DNA of 64,000 nt from Micromonospora narathiwatensis (GCF_900089605.1 NZ_LT594324.1:6510001-6574000); one strand, 5' to 3'; shown: positions 50,100 through 60,060, numbered from the stretch's first letter. Program-made: numbers and translations. Notes: a model not told the origin generated them from the sequence alone.

Positions 50100-51206
50100 A
50101 TGGGTGGTTTCCCCCTGCGCATCCTCGTCGTCGGCGCGGGCATCGCCGGTCTCGCCGTGGCCCGGGCACTGCGCCTGGCGGGGTTCCGACCCGACGTCAC
50201 CGAGAAGCTGCCCCCCAGCGAGCGGGGCGACGTAGGCCTCTACCTGCCGGGTAACGCGGCGCGGGCGCTGCGCCGACTCGACCTGGACGGCCCGGTGCGC
50301 CCGCTCGGCCACGTCATCCACCGCCAGCGCTTCCTCGACGCCGCCGGCGCGCCGCTCTGCGAGGTCGACCTCGACGCCCTCTGGGCCGAGGTGGGCGAGT
50401 GCCGGGCGCTGCCCCGCGCCGAGCTGCACCGGGTCCTGCTCACCGGGGCCGGCGGCGCCGTCCGGCACGGCGCCGAGATCAGCACCGTCGAGCCGCTGCC
50501 CGGCGGCGTCGCGGTCGGCTTTACCGACGGCACCTCCGGGGAGTACGACCTGGTCATCGGTGCCGACGGGCCGCGCTCGACGGTGCGTACCCTGGCCGCG
50601 CTCGGCGGGCCGCCCCGCCCCGTCGGGCAGGTGGTCTACCGGGCGGTGGTCCGGGGCGGCCCGCCGGTCGCCGACTGGACCGCCCTGCTCGGCGAGCGCG
50701 CCGGCTTCCTGGTGGTGCCGATCGGCGCCGGCCGGCTGCACTGCTACGCCGACGAGGCCGGCACCGCGTTGCCGGCCGACCCGCTGGCCCGGCTGCGCGA
50801 GCTGTTCGGCGACTACGGCGGCCCGGTCCCCGACGTCCTCGACGCGCTGGACACGGTGCACGCCGAGCTGACCGAGGAGGTCGAGCTGGGGCGCTGGTTC
50901 CACAATCGGGTGCTGCTCGTCGGCGACGCCGCGCACGCCACTGCGCCGACCCTGTCCCAGGGTGCCGCGATGGCGCTGGAGGACGCCGTGGTGCTCGCCG
51001 AGTCGCTGCGGGCCGCCGGCAGCGTGGAGGCCGCGCTGATCGCGTACGAGAGCCGGCGACGGCCGCGTACCCGCTGGGTGCGGGACCGGACCCGGGACCG
51101 CAACCGGACCCGGGACGTGCCGCCCGCGCTGCGCGACCCGTTGCTGCGCGGACGCGGCGGGCGCATCTTCCAGGAGCACTACCGGCTTCTGGTGGACCCG
51201 CTCTAG
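50100..51206 (+). CDS. FAD-dependent monooxygenase
   Basis: 368 residues from ATG 50100 (GGAGG 13 bases ahead). FAD_binding_3 fold: [20 protein letters not shown] (dinucleotide motif), [15 protein letters not shown] (DG motif) and [20 protein letters not shown] (GD motif). These are the marks of p-hydroxybenzoate hydroxylase-like enzymes that use NAD(P)H and O2 to hydroxylate ring substrates. No ring-cleavage genes are adjacent, so the substrate is unknown. Probably controlled by the divergent IclR regulator. Confidence 0.88.
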   Translation: MGGFPLRILVVGAGIAGLAVARALRLAGFRPDVTEKLPPSERGDVGLYLPGNAARALRRLDLDGPVRPLGHVIHRQRFLDAAGAPLCEVDLDALWAEVGECRALPRAELHRVLLTGAGGAVRHGAEISTVEPLPGGVAVGFTDGTSGEYDLVIGADGPRSTVRTLAALGGPPRPVGQVVYRAVVRGGPPVADWTALLGERAGFLVVPIGAGRLHCYADEAGTALPADPLARLRELFGDYGGPVPDVLDALDTVHAELTEEVELGRWFHNRVLLVGDAAHATAPTLSQGAAMALEDAVVLAESLRAAGSVEAALIAYESRRRPRTRWVRDRTRDRNRTRDVPPALRDPLLRGRGGRIFQEHYRLLVDPL

Positions 51207-51348
51207 GTCGACCGGCAGGGCGGCGGTGATCGTAGCCGCCCACCCCCGGCGGCGCTGCCACCTGCCGGGGACTATCCTCCTTGCGGATGACGGCTGCGCA
51301 GATGACCAGCGCGTGCCGAGCGGGACAACCCAGAACCGGAGGCCACTC

Positions 51349-53109
51349 GTGACCACCGTCGCACCCAAGCCGGTCGTGACCCGGCCCTGGCCGGTCCGCG
51401 AGCCGGTCAAGGGGTCGGCCCTCGCGCGGCTGCTGCGTACCACGGACGCGAAGCAGATCGGGATCATGTACATGGTCACCGCGTTCGCGTTCTTCATGAT
51501 CGGCGGCGCGATGGCCCTGATCATGCGCGCCGAGCTGGCGCGGCCGGGCCTGCAGTTCCTGTCGCCCGAGCAGTACAACCAGCTCTTCACCATGCACGGC
51601 ACGATCATGCTGCTGTTCTTCGCGACGCCGATCGTGTTCGCTTTCGCGAACTACGTGGTGCCGCTGCAGATCGGCGCGCCCGACGTGTCGTTCCCCCGCC
51701 TGAACGCGTTCGCCTACTGGCTGTACCTGTTCGGCGGCACCATGGCCACCGCCGGCTTCATCGCCCCGGGTGGCGCGGCCGACTTCGGCTGGACGGCGTA
51801 CACGCCGCTGAGCACCGCCGAGCACTCGCCGGGCGTCGGTGGCAACCTGTGGGTGGTCGGCCTGGTCGTCTCGGGTCTGGGCACCATCCTCGGCGCGGTC
51901 AACCTGATCACCACGATCCTGACCCTGCGCGCCCCCGGTATGACCATGTTCCGGATGCCGATCTTCACCTGGAACATGCTGGTCACCAGCCTGCTGGCCA
52001 TCCTGATCTTCCCGCTGCTGGCCGCCGCGCTGATGGCGCTCGCCGCGGACCGCCTGATCGGCGCCCACGTGTACGACCCGGCCACCGGTGGGCCGATGCT
52101 CTGGCAGCACCTGTTCTGGTTCTTCGGGCACCCCGAGGTCTACATCATCGCGCTGCCGTTCTTCGGCATCATCTCCGAGATCATCCCGGTCTTCTCCCGG
52201 AAGCCGATCTTCGGTTACAAGGGCCTCGTCGCCGCGACCATCGCCATCGCCGCCCTGTCGATGAGCGTGTGGGCGCACCACATGTTCGCCACCGGCCAGG
52301 TGCTGCTGCCGTTCTTCAGCTTCCTCAGCTACCTGATCGCCGTGCCGACCGGTATGAAGTTCTTCAACTGGATCGGCACCTTGTGGCGGGGCCAGATCAC
52401 CTTCGAGACGCCGATGCTCTTCGCCGTCGGCTTCCTGGTCACGTTCCTCTTCGGCGGTCTGACCGGCGTGCTGCTCGCCAGCCCGCCGCTGGACTTCCAC
52501 ATCCACGACTCGTACTTCGTGGTGGCGCACTTCCACTACGTGCTCTTCGGCACGATCGTGTTCGCCGTGTTCGGCGGCATCTACTTCTGGTTCCCGAAGA
52601 TGTTCGGCCGGATGCTCGACGAGCGGCTCGGCAAGATCCACTTCTGGCTCACCATGATCGGCTTCCACACCACCTTCCTGGTGCAGCACTGGCTCGGCGC
52701 CGAGGGCATGCCGCGGCGGTACGCCGACTACGCGGCCAACGACGGCTTCACCATGCTGAACACGATCTCCACCGTCGGCGCGTTCATCACCGGTATCTCG
52801 ACCCTGCCGTTCATCTGGAACTGCTGGAAGTCGTACAAGGCCGGTCCGGTGGTCGAGGTCGACGACCCGTGGGGCTACGGCAACTCGCTCGAGTGGGCCA
52901 CCACCTCGCCGCCGCCGCTGCGCAACTTCGACCGGATGCCGCGGATCCGCTCCGAGCGGCCGGCGTTCGACGTCAAGTTCCCGGAGCTGGCCGCCGGGGT
53001 GCACGCCCTGGCCGGCCCGCCGGAGGGCGGCGCCAAGCCGCTGACCAGCGAGGCCGACGGTGGTGCCAGCTACGTGGAGGACACCTCCGGCAACCGCGAC
53101 CAGCGCTGA
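51349..53109 (+). CDS. ctaD: cytochrome c oxidase subunit I
   Basis: 586 residues from GTG 51349 (CCGGAGG six bases ahead). Twelve membrane spans with the haem-copper core: [10 protein letters not shown] (haem a His), [11 protein letters not shown] (CuB His cross-linked to Tyr), WAHHMF (CuB His pair) and [16 protein letters not shown] (haem a3 and a His). The K-channel Tyr and D-channel residues follow the usual order. It is the catalytic subunit of aa3 oxidase. No ctaC, ctaE or qcr genes lie next to it; it stands alone with its own terminator, so this is probably a second or separate copy. Confidence 0.95.
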   Translation: MTTVAPKPVVTRPWPVREPVKGSALARLLRTTDAKQIGIMYMVTAFAFFMIGGAMALIMRAELARPGLQFLSPEQYNQLFTMHGTIMLLFFATPIVFAFANYVVPLQIGAPDVSFPRLNAFAYWLYLFGGTMATAGFIAPGGAADFGWTAYTPLSTAEHSPGVGGNLWVVGLVVSGLGTILGAVNLITTILTLRAPGMTMFRMPIFTWNMLVTSLLAILIFPLLAAALMALAADRLIGAHVYDPATGGPMLWQHLFWFFGHPEVYIIALPFFGIISEIIPVFSRKPIFGYKGLVAATIAIAALSMSVWAHHMFATGQVLLPFFSFLSYLIAVPTGMKFFNWIGTLWRGQITFETPMLFAVGFLVTFLFGGLTGVLLASPPLDFHIHDSYFVVAHFHYVLFGTIVFAVFGGIYFWFPKMFGRMLDERLGKIHFWLTMIGFHTTFLVQHWLGAEGMPRRYADYAANDGFTMLNTISTVGAFITGISTLPFIWNCWKSYKAGPVVEVDDPWGYGNSLEWATTSPPPLRNFDRMPRIRSERPAFDVKFPELAAGVHALAGPPEGGAKPLTSEADGGASYVEDTSGNRDQR

Positions 53110-53124
53110 CACCGAGCGTCGGGC

Positions 53125-53164
53125 AGGGGCCCCTTCTCACCGGGAACGGTGGGACGGGGCCCCT
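53125..53164 (+). terminator. terminator of ctaD
   Basis: AGGGGCCCC (53125-53133) pairs with GGGGCCCCT (53156-53164), with a further CTCACC/GGTGGG pairing inside. Begins 15 bases after the stop codon. Confidence 0.75.
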
Positions 53165-53239
53165 CTCGTGTTCCGGCCTGCCGCCGGCGAGCCCGGTCGC
53201 GGCCCCCGGCCGGACGCGGGACCTGCGGGTGGCGAACAC

Positions 53240-54001
53240 TCAGGCCGGCGGGGCGTAGCTGTCGAGGAACTGGGTCACCCGGTCGCGGAGCTCGACGCTG
53301 CCGGTCTCCGGGTTGAGCAGGTTCACCCCGTGGGCGCTGGTCGGTACCAGCACCAACTGCCGCTGCGTGGTCGATGGAGTGGCGGCGTACATCTGCCGCG
53401 CCGACTCCGCGAAGCTCGTCTCCAGCTCACCCGCGCCGTAGAGCACCGGGACGGTGATCTTCGGGGCCGCCGCGGCGGCGTCCGCGTCCTGGTAGCCGGT
53501 GGGCGGTGACAGGGCGACGACCGCGACCGGCGCCGGGCTGAGAGTCGGCGCGGCGGCCAGCACCGCGGCACCGCCCATCGACCCGCCGGCCAGCACGATC
53601 CGGCTGGCGCCGTCAGCGCGCAACGCGCCGGCCGCCGCCTCGACCTGCCGGCCCAGCGGCACCCCGTGGCCCCGGGAGACACCGGACCCGGCGAAGTCGA
53701 AGGCGAGCACGCGGTAGCCCCGGTCGGCCAGTTGCTGCCCGTAGGGCAGCCACTGGCAGACGTCGCCGCCGGCCATGTGCGCCAGCACCACCCCCGTGCT
53801 CCCGGCGCCGAGGACGACCCCGCCCAGTTCGGCGTCGATCTCCCCGCCGAACTCGATCTGCCGGCCGCTCCCGGCGAACTCGGGGCAGCCAGTGCCCGCG
53901 TTGAGCCCGGTCGGCTTCGGCGCCGGCGGGGGGTCGTCGGTGCAGGAGACCAGCCCCACAGCGAGGGCCACGGCGATCAGGCGTTGGGCGGCGAGCTTCA
54001 T
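53240..54001 (-). CDS. alpha/beta-hydrolase lipoprotein
   Basis: 253 residues from ATG 54001, GAGGAG six bases ahead. Lipoprotein signal (AVALAVGLVSC, lipidated Cys at about 20). The hydrolase core: GVVLAHMAGGDVCQW (oxyanion region), VLAFDFAGSGVSRG, IVLAGGSMGGAAVLAA with the nucleophile Ser in GGSMGG, and TSAHGVNLL with the His. The Asp of the triad is probably in VPVLYGAGELETSF or the region after it. It resembles small alpha/beta hydrolases such as dienelactone-hydrolase-like esterases. A CebR-like palindrome overlaps its promoter. Confidence 0.85.
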   Translation of the reverse strand: MKLAAQRLIAVALAVGLVSCTDDPPPAPKPTGLNAGTGCPEFAGSGRQIEFGGEIDAELGGVVLGAGSTGVVLAHMAGGDVCQWLPYGQQLADRGYRVLAFDFAGSGVSRGHGVPLGRQVEAAAGALRADGASRIVLAGGSMGGAAVLAAAPTLSPAPVAVVALSPPTGYQDADAAAAAPKITVPVLYGAGELETSFAESARQMYAATPSTTQRQLVLVPTSAHGVNLLNPETGSVELRDRVTQFLDSYAPPA

Positions 54002-54022
54002 GGCGGCTCCTCGAGGAGGTGA

Positions 54023-54036
54023 TGGAAGCGCTCCCA
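54023..54036 (-). promoter_or_regulatory. CebR-like operator of the hydrolase lipoprotein gene
   Basis: TGGAAGCGCTCCCA, 13 of 14 positions of TGGGAGCGCTCCCA, 22 bases upstream of ATG 54001. Same LacI-family core as the GH12 site. Confidence 0.6.
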
Positions 54037-54077
54037 ATCCTCCCGGCCGCAAGCTCCTCGTGGGATCCCGCTCCCGC

Positions 54078-55337
54078 CTACCGTGTCGAAGCCGTTACCG
54101 CCGGCCCGAGCGGCTCCGGCCCGGCCACCGGCTCCGCCGGCACCGCCGCCTCGCCCGGCCGGTCGGCCGACATCCGCCGCTCGCGCAGCTCGACGAGCAG
54201 CACGACGAGCGCGACGAGCAGCCCGATCGCGCCGGTCACCGCGAAGCCCCAGAGCGGCGCCGAGGCGTCGATCACCGCGCCGGCGAGCGGGGCACCCACC
54301 GCGATCCCGACCGTCACGGCCGAGCCGTGCAGGCCCATCGCCTCACCGCGTACGGCGGCCGGGACGAGCCGGCTGACCGCGTCGGAGGTCGAGGCGATCG
54401 TCGGCGCGCAGAGCGCCCCGGCCGGGACCAACGCCAGGCAGAGCAGCCACCAGTGCGCCCCGCCCAACCCGACCGGGATCGTGGTGAGGCTGAGCACCGC
54501 CATCAGGGCCAGCGGGGAGAAGGTGCGGCTGACCGCGCCGTAGGCGAAGCCGCCCACCAGCGACGCCACCGCCCACACGGTCAGCACGGCACCGGTCCAC
54601 CCGACCTCGCCACCGGCGCGCAGCACGGCGACCACCGCCACGTCCGTGCCGCCGAGCACCAGGGTGGCGGCCAGGCTCACCGCCAGCACGGCGAGCAGCC
54701 GGGGCGTCAACCACTCGCGGCGGGGCACCTTCCGGTACGGGCCGGCCGGCTCGTCGGCACCCCGGGTCGGCGGGTTGAGCAGCCAGAAACAGATCCCGGA
54801 GGAGACGATCCCGGCGCCGACCGCCCACATGGTGAAGCGGGAGGAGACGGCGGTCGCCAACGCCACGGCCAGCGCCGGACCGACCATGAACGACAGCTCC
54901 ACCGACATCGAGTCCAGCGCGTACGCCGGGCGGCGCCGCTCGGCCGGAACCAGCGCGGCGACCGACTGCCGGACCACCGAGAAGACCGGCAGCGCGACCA
55001 GCCCGGCCAGGAACGCGGCCGGCAGCAGCACCGCGTACGACAACGCCGGCGCGGCGGCCCAGAAGACACCTTCGGCGATCGTGGTCAGGACGAGCACCGG
55101 GCGCAGCCCGCGCCGGTCGACCAGCCGCCCGAGCAGCGGGGAACCGAGCGCGGCGCCGACGGTCGACGCGGCGCCGACCAGCCCGGCGGCACCGTACCCC
55201 CGGCCGAGGTCGAGCACGACGTGGAAGGTGAGCGTCACCCCGGTCGCGGTGAGCGGGATGCGGGCCAGCACCGACACCAGCAGCAGCGACCGGAGACCGG
55301 GCAGGGCGAGCGCCTCACGGTAAGGTTTCAAGTTCAC
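54078..55337 (-). CDS. MFS transporter (12 membrane spans)
   Basis: 419 residues from GTG 55337 (GGAGG 12 bases ahead). Twelve hydrophobic segments in two halves; loop 2-3 has GSPLLGRLVDRRGLRPVLVL (the MFS G-x-L-aD-r-x-G-R-k motif), and the central loop is PPTRGADEPAGPYRKVPRRE. It is the class of drug-type exporters of about 400 residues, but no substrate can be told. The Pro/Glu-rich tail (about 390-419) is cytosolic. Confidence 0.88.
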   Translation of the reverse strand: MNLKPYREALALPGLRSLLLVSVLARIPLTATGVTLTFHVVLDLGRGYGAAGLVGAASTVGAALGSPLLGRLVDRRGLRPVLVLTTIAEGVFWAAAPALSYAVLLPAAFLAGLVALPVFSVVRQSVAALVPAERRRPAYALDSMSVELSFMVGPALAVALATAVSSRFTMWAVGAGIVSSGICFWLLNPPTRGADEPAGPYRKVPRREWLTPRLLAVLAVSLAATLVLGGTDVAVVAVLRAGGEVGWTGAVLTVWAVASLVGGFAYGAVSRTFSPLALMAVLSLTTIPVGLGGAHWWLLCLALVPAGALCAPTIASTSDAVSRLVPAAVRGEAMGLHGSAVTVGIAVGAPLAGAVIDASAPLWGFAVTGAIGLLVALVVLLVELRERRMSADRPGEAAVPAEPVAGPEPLGPAVTASTR

Positions 55338-55401
55338 GACGGTCCGTACCTCCGGCGGCCATCCTCGGTCCGGGGTACGACAGTCGCAAGCGATTAGCCG
55401 G

Positions 55402-55983
55402 TCAAGCGGTCCTGATCACAGGATCACCGACCATGGTCACCCCGGCGCCCGCCAACGCCCGCAGCGCCACGTCGAGCGTCTCCGGCGCGACCGCGGCGGT
55501 GAGATCCAGCAGCACCGTGGTCCGGAAGCCCTCGTGGGCGGCGTCCAGCGCGGTCGCCCGTACGCAGTGGTCGGTCGCGATCCCGACCACGTCCACCCGG
55601 TCGACGTCGTGCCGGCGCAGCCAGTCGGCCAGGCACTCGCCGTCCTCCGCGTGCCCCTCGAAGCCGGAGTACGCGGCGGCGTGCTCGCCCTTGTGGAAGA
55701 TCGCCTCCACCCGCCCGGTGTCCAGGTCGGGGTGGAACTCCGACCCCCGCGTGCCCACCACGCAGTGCCGCGGCCAGGTGTCGACGTAGTTCGGCGGGTC
55801 GCCGAAGTGCGCCCCCGGGTCGACGTGGAAGTCCTTCGTCGCCACCACGTGGTCCCAACGGCCCGGCTCGGCGGCGAGCAGCCGGGAGATGCCGGCCGCC
55901 ACGCCCGCCCCGCCGGCCACCGCGAGGGAACCGCCCTCGCAGAAGTCGTTCTGCACGTCCACGACGATCAAGGCGTTGCTCAC
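55402..55983 (-). CDS. pncA: nicotinamidase
   Basis: 193 residues from ATG 55983. Isochorismatase-like fold with the catalytic triad: Asp in IVVDVQNDFCEGG, Lys in IFHKGEHAAAYSGFEG and Cys in GIATDHCVRATAL. Metal-binding residues in KDFHVDPGAHF. It turns nicotinamide into nicotinate, and the product is taken by the nicotinate phosphoribosyltransferase whose gene ends 10 bases before this start, so pncB-pncA form an operon of the Preiss-Handler NAD salvage route. Confidence 0.95.
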   Translation of the reverse strand: MSNALIVVDVQNDFCEGGSLAVAGGAGVAAGISRLLAAEPGRWDHVVATKDFHVDPGAHFGDPPNYVDTWPRHCVVGTRGSEFHPDLDTGRVEAIFHKGEHAAAYSGFEGHAEDGECLADWLRRHDVDRVDVVGIATDHCVRATALDAAHEGFRTTVLLDLTAAVAPETLDVALRALAGAGVTMVGDPVIRTA

Positions 55984-55993
55984 CGCGTCCTCC

Positions 55994-57280
55994 TCAGTCT
56001 GCTGGTACGACGGTCACCGGGACGGCCGGATCGCCGCCGGACAGCTTCAGACCCTCCCAGGGGATGGAGATCAGGCACTGCCGCAGGTGCTCCCGCGACT
56101 CGTCCAGGGTGGGGCGCGCGACCGGCTCGCCCTCGACGATGAAGGAGCGCTGGAGCAACCGGTCGTTGGGCTGCCGGTCCGGCACCCCCTGCGGCACGAC
56201 GATCTCCTCGGTGGCGGTGCCGCTCGGCTTGTGCCGGCGTACGGCCACCTTCCGGCCGCCGATGGTGGCCTTGTGCTCCGAGCGCTTGACCACCGCGCGC
56301 CCGTCGACCTCGACCAGCTTGTAGACCAGCCCGGCGGTCGGCGCGCCGGAGCCGGTCACCACGGCGGTGCCGGCGCCGTACATGTCGACCGGCTCGGCGG
56401 CGAGCGCGGCGATGGCGTACTCGTCGAGGTCGCCCGAAACGATGATCTTCGTCTCGGTCGCGCCGAGCGAGTCGAGCAGTTCCCGGCACTGCTGGGCGAT
56501 CACCGCGAGGTCGCCCGAGTCGATCCGGACCGCCCGCAGTTCCGGCCCGGCCACCGCGATCGCGTTGCGGATGCCCTCGCTGATGTCGTACGTGTCGACC
56601 AGCAGCGTGGTGTCCTTGCCCAGCGTGGCGACCTGCGAGGCGAACGCCGCCCGCTCGTCGTCGTGCAACAGGGTGAACGCGTGCGCGGCGGTGCCGGCGG
56701 TCGGGATGCCGTACCGCTGGCCGGCGGCCAGGTTGGAGGTGAACCGGAACCCGGCCAGGTACGCCGCCCGAGCGGCGGCCACCGCCGCCTCCTCGTGCGC
56801 CCGGCGGGAGCCCATCTCGATCAGCGTCCGGCCCCGGGCGGCGGTGACCATCCGGGCGGCCGCCGCGGCGACCGCGCAGTCGTGGTTGAGCACCGACAGC
56901 ACCAGCGTCTCCAGCACCACGCACTCGGCGAAGCCGCCGGAGACGGTGAGCAGCGGCGAGTTGGGGAAGAACAGCTCACCCTCGGCGTACCCGTCGACGT
57001 CGCCGGTGAATCGGTAGTTGGCCAGCCACTCGGCGGCCCGGTCGTCCACCACCCCGGTACGGCGCAGGAAATCGATCTCCTCGGCGTCGAACCGGAACTC
57101 CCGGATCAGGTCGATCAGCCGGCCCGTACCGGCCACCACGCCGTAGCGCCGGCCCGCCGGCAGGCGCCGGGTGAACACCTCGAAGGCGCAGTGACGGTCG
57201 GCGGTGCCGTCGCGCAGGGCGGCGCTGACCATGGTCAGCTCGTAGTGGTCGGTCAGCAGTGCGGGGCGAACGGTGCTCAC
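55994..57280 (-). CDS. pncB: nicotinate phosphoribosyltransferase
   Basis: 428 residues from GTG 57280, VSTVRPALLTDHYELTMVSA. NAPRTase landmarks: FEVFTRRLPAGRRYGVVAG, FFPNSPLLTVSGGF, EMGSRRAHEEAAVAAARAAYLAGF and VRIDSGDLAVIAQQCRELL, with IIVSGDLDEYAIAALA. It makes nicotinate mononucleotide from nicotinate and PRPP with ATP. TAGGCT ends seven bases before the GTG, so the mRNA is probably leaderless with its own promoter although a LuxR-family gene ends only 17 bases upstream. The order pncB next to clpS, mec, cysO, cysM matches M. tuberculosis. Confidence 0.93.
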   Translation of the reverse strand: MSTVRPALLTDHYELTMVSAALRDGTADRHCAFEVFTRRLPAGRRYGVVAGTGRLIDLIREFRFDAEEIDFLRRTGVVDDRAAEWLANYRFTGDVDGYAEGELFFPNSPLLTVSGGFAECVVLETLVLSVLNHDCAVAAAAARMVTAARGRTLIEMGSRRAHEEAAVAAARAAYLAGFRFTSNLAAGQRYGIPTAGTAAHAFTLLHDDERAAFASQVATLGKDTTLLVDTYDISEGIRNAIAVAGPELRAVRIDSGDLAVIAQQCRELLDSLGATETKIIVSGDLDEYAIAALAAEPVDMYGAGTAVVTGSGAPTAGLVYKLVEVDGRAVVKRSEHKATIGGRKVAVRRHKPSGTATEEIVVPQGVPDRQPNDRLLQRSFIVEGEPVARPTLDESREHLRQCLISIPWEGLKLSGGDPAVPVTVVPAD

Positions 57281-57287
57281 GGTACCC

Positions 57288-57293
57288 AGCCTA
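57288..57293 (-). promoter_or_regulatory. leaderless -10 element of pncB
   Basis: TAGGCT on the minus strand, seven bases before GTG 57280; no Shine-Dalgarno sequence. Confidence 0.5.
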
Positions 57294-57297
57294 GGGT

Positions 57298-59973
57298 TCA
57301 GGCCGGATCGGTGCCGTCCTGGCCCGGTAGCGACCACAGCGCGGCCCGCAGCTCGCCCCGACCGGCCACCCCGAGCTTGGTGTAGACCCGCTGAAGGTGG
57401 TTCTCCACCGTACGCGTCGACAGGAAGAGCCGCTCGGCGATGGCCCGGCTGGTCTCGCCCTCGGCGGCGAGCCGGGCGATCTCCAACTCGCGTTCGCTCA
57501 GCGCCGGTCGGAGCAGCCGCAGCGCCGGCGTGTCGACCTGGTCGCAGCGGCGCAGCAGGGCGGCGAGCCGTTCCCGGGCCGGGCCGGTCGCGCCGGCGCG
57601 GTCGCGCATCCGGTGCAGGGCCATCGCGGTCGCCTCGGCCGCGTACACGGTCAGGTCCCGGGCGGTGAAGTCGTCGGCGACGGCGAGCAGGTCGTCGGGG
57701 GAGTCCTCGGCCGCGGCGCGGGCGTACCGGGCGACCAGCGGTGGCAGCATCCCGTCGATCCGCTCGGAGAGCTCGGCGAGCCGCTGCGCCACGGTACGCC
57801 GGCCGCCGTCGGTGCAGGTCGGACCGACCGGCGCGGTGGCCCGGTCGAGGCGGACCAGGTCGAGCAGAACCAGCAGTTCGTGACCGGCGAGGCCGTCCTC
57901 GCGCAGCCGGTCGGCCAGCGCGCTGAGCTGCTTGGTGGCCGCCGGCAGGTCGCCGGCGACGGCGTGCACCGCGCCCCGGGCCTGTTCCAGCCACGGGTAC
58001 AGCACCGCCATCCCCGGCGCGTGGGTGCGGTCCGCTTCGGTCATCGCCTCCGCCGCGTGCGTCGCGTCGCCGCGCAGGGCCGCCGCCTGGGCGCGCTCGG
58101 CGTGCGCCAGCCCGGCGTAGACCCGGCTGGTCGCCAGGACCGCGCACGCCCCGAGGCTGGTCTTGAGCGCCTCGTCGCCGCGCCCGCGCAGCCGTGCCGC
58201 GTACGCCTGGAGGATGGCCAGGTAGCCGGTGCCGAGCCGGAAGTCGCCCGCGCCGGCCAGGTCGGCGAACTCGTCGGCCACGATCGCGTCGATGCCGGCC
58301 AGGTCGGCGGAGAGCGCCAGCCGGGTACCCCGGGCCAGTTCCATCGCGAGTTGGAGGTACGGCATGTCGCCGCGCCAGCGCGTCGCCTCCGCCTGCACCC
58401 GGGCGATCGCGGTGGCGCTGCGCCGGTACTGGCCCTGCGCGGAGTGCAGGTGGGCGATCGTGCACCGGGCCAGTTCCCGGGCGGCCATCGGCGAGGCCGG
58501 CCGGTCCAGCACCGCCTGGGCGAGCCGCAGCGCGGTGCCGGTGTCCAGCCGGTGCAGCCGCATGATCGCCTCGAAGGCGCGGACCCGGGCCTGGTCGGCC
58601 GAGTCGGTCAGCGTGTCGCCGCGCGCGGCGATCTCCTCCACGGTGGACTCCCGGCTGAGCCCCCAGTAACTGACCATGCCGCGGACGGTCAGCCAGCGGC
58701 TGTGCCGCGGGCCGTCGCGGACCTCCCGGGCGACCGAGTCGAGCACCTGGATCGCCTCCTCGGGCTGGTCGCCGAACATCAGGATGGTGGCGAGCAGTTC
58801 GGCCGCGTCGGGACCGCCGTCGGCGTCCAGCGCCGCGCGGGCCAGCCGGGTCGCCAGCGGCACGTCGTACCGGCCGAAGGCCTGGGCCGCCGCGCCGAGC
58901 AGCAGCGCCGGGTCCTGTGCCGTACCCGAGTCGAGCCGCCACACCGCGACCCGCAGCAGGTCGTCCCGGCGGCGGGTGCCGACCTGCTCCAGCAGCCCGG
59001 CCAGGGTGGCCTGCAGCCGCCGGGTACGGCTGACCGGGCACTGCCGGCGCATCACCTCGCCGTAGAGCGGGTGGGCCAGCCGGACGTCCAGCCGCCGGTC
59101 GTCGTGCACCAGGCTGATCAGGCCACGTTCCTCGGCGGCCTCGACGTCGGCCGGGTCGACCGCTTTCTCCAGCAGTTGCAGGCCGAGCGGCTCGCCGAAG
59201 GCGACCAGCTCGACCACCGACCGCACGCCGGAGGTGAGCTGGCCGATCCGGGTGTCGATCAGGTCGGTGAGGCTGGGTGCCAGCTCCAGCCGGCCGGTCC
59301 ACTTCCAGATCCCGTACGTGCGGCTCAGCTCGTCGCCGCCGGAGGCGGCCAGCACCAGTTCGCGCAGCAGCAGCGGGTTGCCCGCGGAGAGCCGGAACAG
59401 CCGCTGGGAGGACTTCGCGTCGACCGGTCCGCCCAGGATCGCGGCGAGCAGCCCGGTGGTCTCGGTCGGGCCCAGCGGGTCCAGCTCGATCAGGTCGACC
59501 AGGTCGTCGGTCCACAGGGCGCGGATCGGCAGCGGGATCTGCTCACCGTCGCGTAGCGTGCCGATCACGGTGGCGTTCTCCGCGCGGGCGATGAGGTGGA
59601 CCAGCGCCGCCGAGGGCGGGTCGAGCAGGTGTACGTCGTCGATGGCGAGCACGATCGGCCGGCCGGCGGCCTGTTCCTGGAGCAGGTCCACGGCCCAGCG
59701 GAGGATGCCGGCCGGGGAGAGCCCCTGCGGCTGCTCGGCGGGGAGCACCTGGACCAGCCCGCCGAAGGGCAGCGTGGCGGTGGTGGCGCTGGCCGAGACG
59801 GACCAGACCGCGTACCGGTCGGTGGGGAGGTTGGTCACTCCCTCGCGCAGCAGTCGGCTCTTGCCGACCCCGGCCTTGCCGCTGAAGAGCAGTCCGCGTC
59901 CCTCGGGGTCGCCGACCGCCGACAACAGACGGTTGAGCTCATCCGTTCGGCCGACGAAGTCCCACCGACTCAT
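57298..59973 (-). CDS. LAL-type LuxR regulator (AAA domain plus HTH)
   Basis: 891 residues from ATG 59973. N-terminal AAA-like module: FVGRTDELNRLLSAVG, Walker A FSGKAGVGKSRLLREG and Walker B IVLAIDDVHLL. The middle (about 300-800) is helical, TPR-like (many Ala/Arg/Leu repeats such as LATRLARAALDADGGPDAAEL). The C-terminus (about 825-885) is a LuxR helix-turn-helix: LSERELEIARLAAEGETSRA, STRTVENHLQRVYTKLGV. These large ATP-binding LuxR proteins activate secondary-metabolite or catabolic genes. TATGCT ends six bases before the ATG, indicating a leaderless start. Confidence 0.9.
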   Translation of the reverse strand: MSRWDFVGRTDELNRLLSAVGDPEGRGLLFSGKAGVGKSRLLREGVTNLPTDRYAVWSVSASATTATLPFGGLVQVLPAEQPQGLSPAGILRWAVDLLQEQAAGRPIVLAIDDVHLLDPPSAALVHLIARAENATVIGTLRDGEQIPLPIRALWTDDLVDLIELDPLGPTETTGLLAAILGGPVDAKSSQRLFRLSAGNPLLLRELVLAASGGDELSRTYGIWKWTGRLELAPSLTDLIDTRIGQLTSGVRSVVELVAFGEPLGLQLLEKAVDPADVEAAEERGLISLVHDDRRLDVRLAHPLYGEVMRRQCPVSRTRRLQATLAGLLEQVGTRRRDDLLRVAVWRLDSGTAQDPALLLGAAAQAFGRYDVPLATRLARAALDADGGPDAAELLATILMFGDQPEEAIQVLDSVAREVRDGPRHSRWLTVRGMVSYWGLSRESTVEEIAARGDTLTDSADQARVRAFEAIMRLHRLDTGTALRLAQAVLDRPASPMAARELARCTIAHLHSAQGQYRRSATAIARVQAEATRWRGDMPYLQLAMELARGTRLALSADLAGIDAIVADEFADLAGAGDFRLGTGYLAILQAYAARLRGRGDEALKTSLGACAVLATSRVYAGLAHAERAQAAALRGDATHAAEAMTEADRTHAPGMAVLYPWLEQARGAVHAVAGDLPAATKQLSALADRLREDGLAGHELLVLLDLVRLDRATAPVGPTCTDGGRRTVAQRLAELSERIDGMLPPLVARYARAAAEDSPDDLLAVADDFTARDLTVYAAEATAMALHRMRDRAGATGPARERLAALLRRCDQVDTPALRLLRPALSERELEIARLAAEGETSRAIAERLFLSTRTVENHLQRVYTKLGVAGRGELRAALWSLPGQDGTDPA

Positions 59974-59979
59974 CGGTGC

Positions 59980-59985
59980 AGCATA
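59980..59985 (-). promoter_or_regulatory. leaderless -10 element of the LuxR regulator gene
   Basis: TATGCT on the minus strand, six bases before ATG 59973; no Shine-Dalgarno sequence. Confidence 0.5.
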
Positions 59986-60060
59986 TCGACGGTAATCCGT
60001 CCGCGCGCGGATCGTCACGCAACGAAATTGAGTAACCTGTTCATTACCCATAAGTATCTG

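Noticed and set aside
55994..59515. 1173-codon open frame on the minus strand across pncB and the LuxR gene
   Set aside because: Its C-terminal part is the true pncB frame; the N-terminal 740 residues are a shadow of the LuxR regulator in another frame. pncB starts at GTG 57280.
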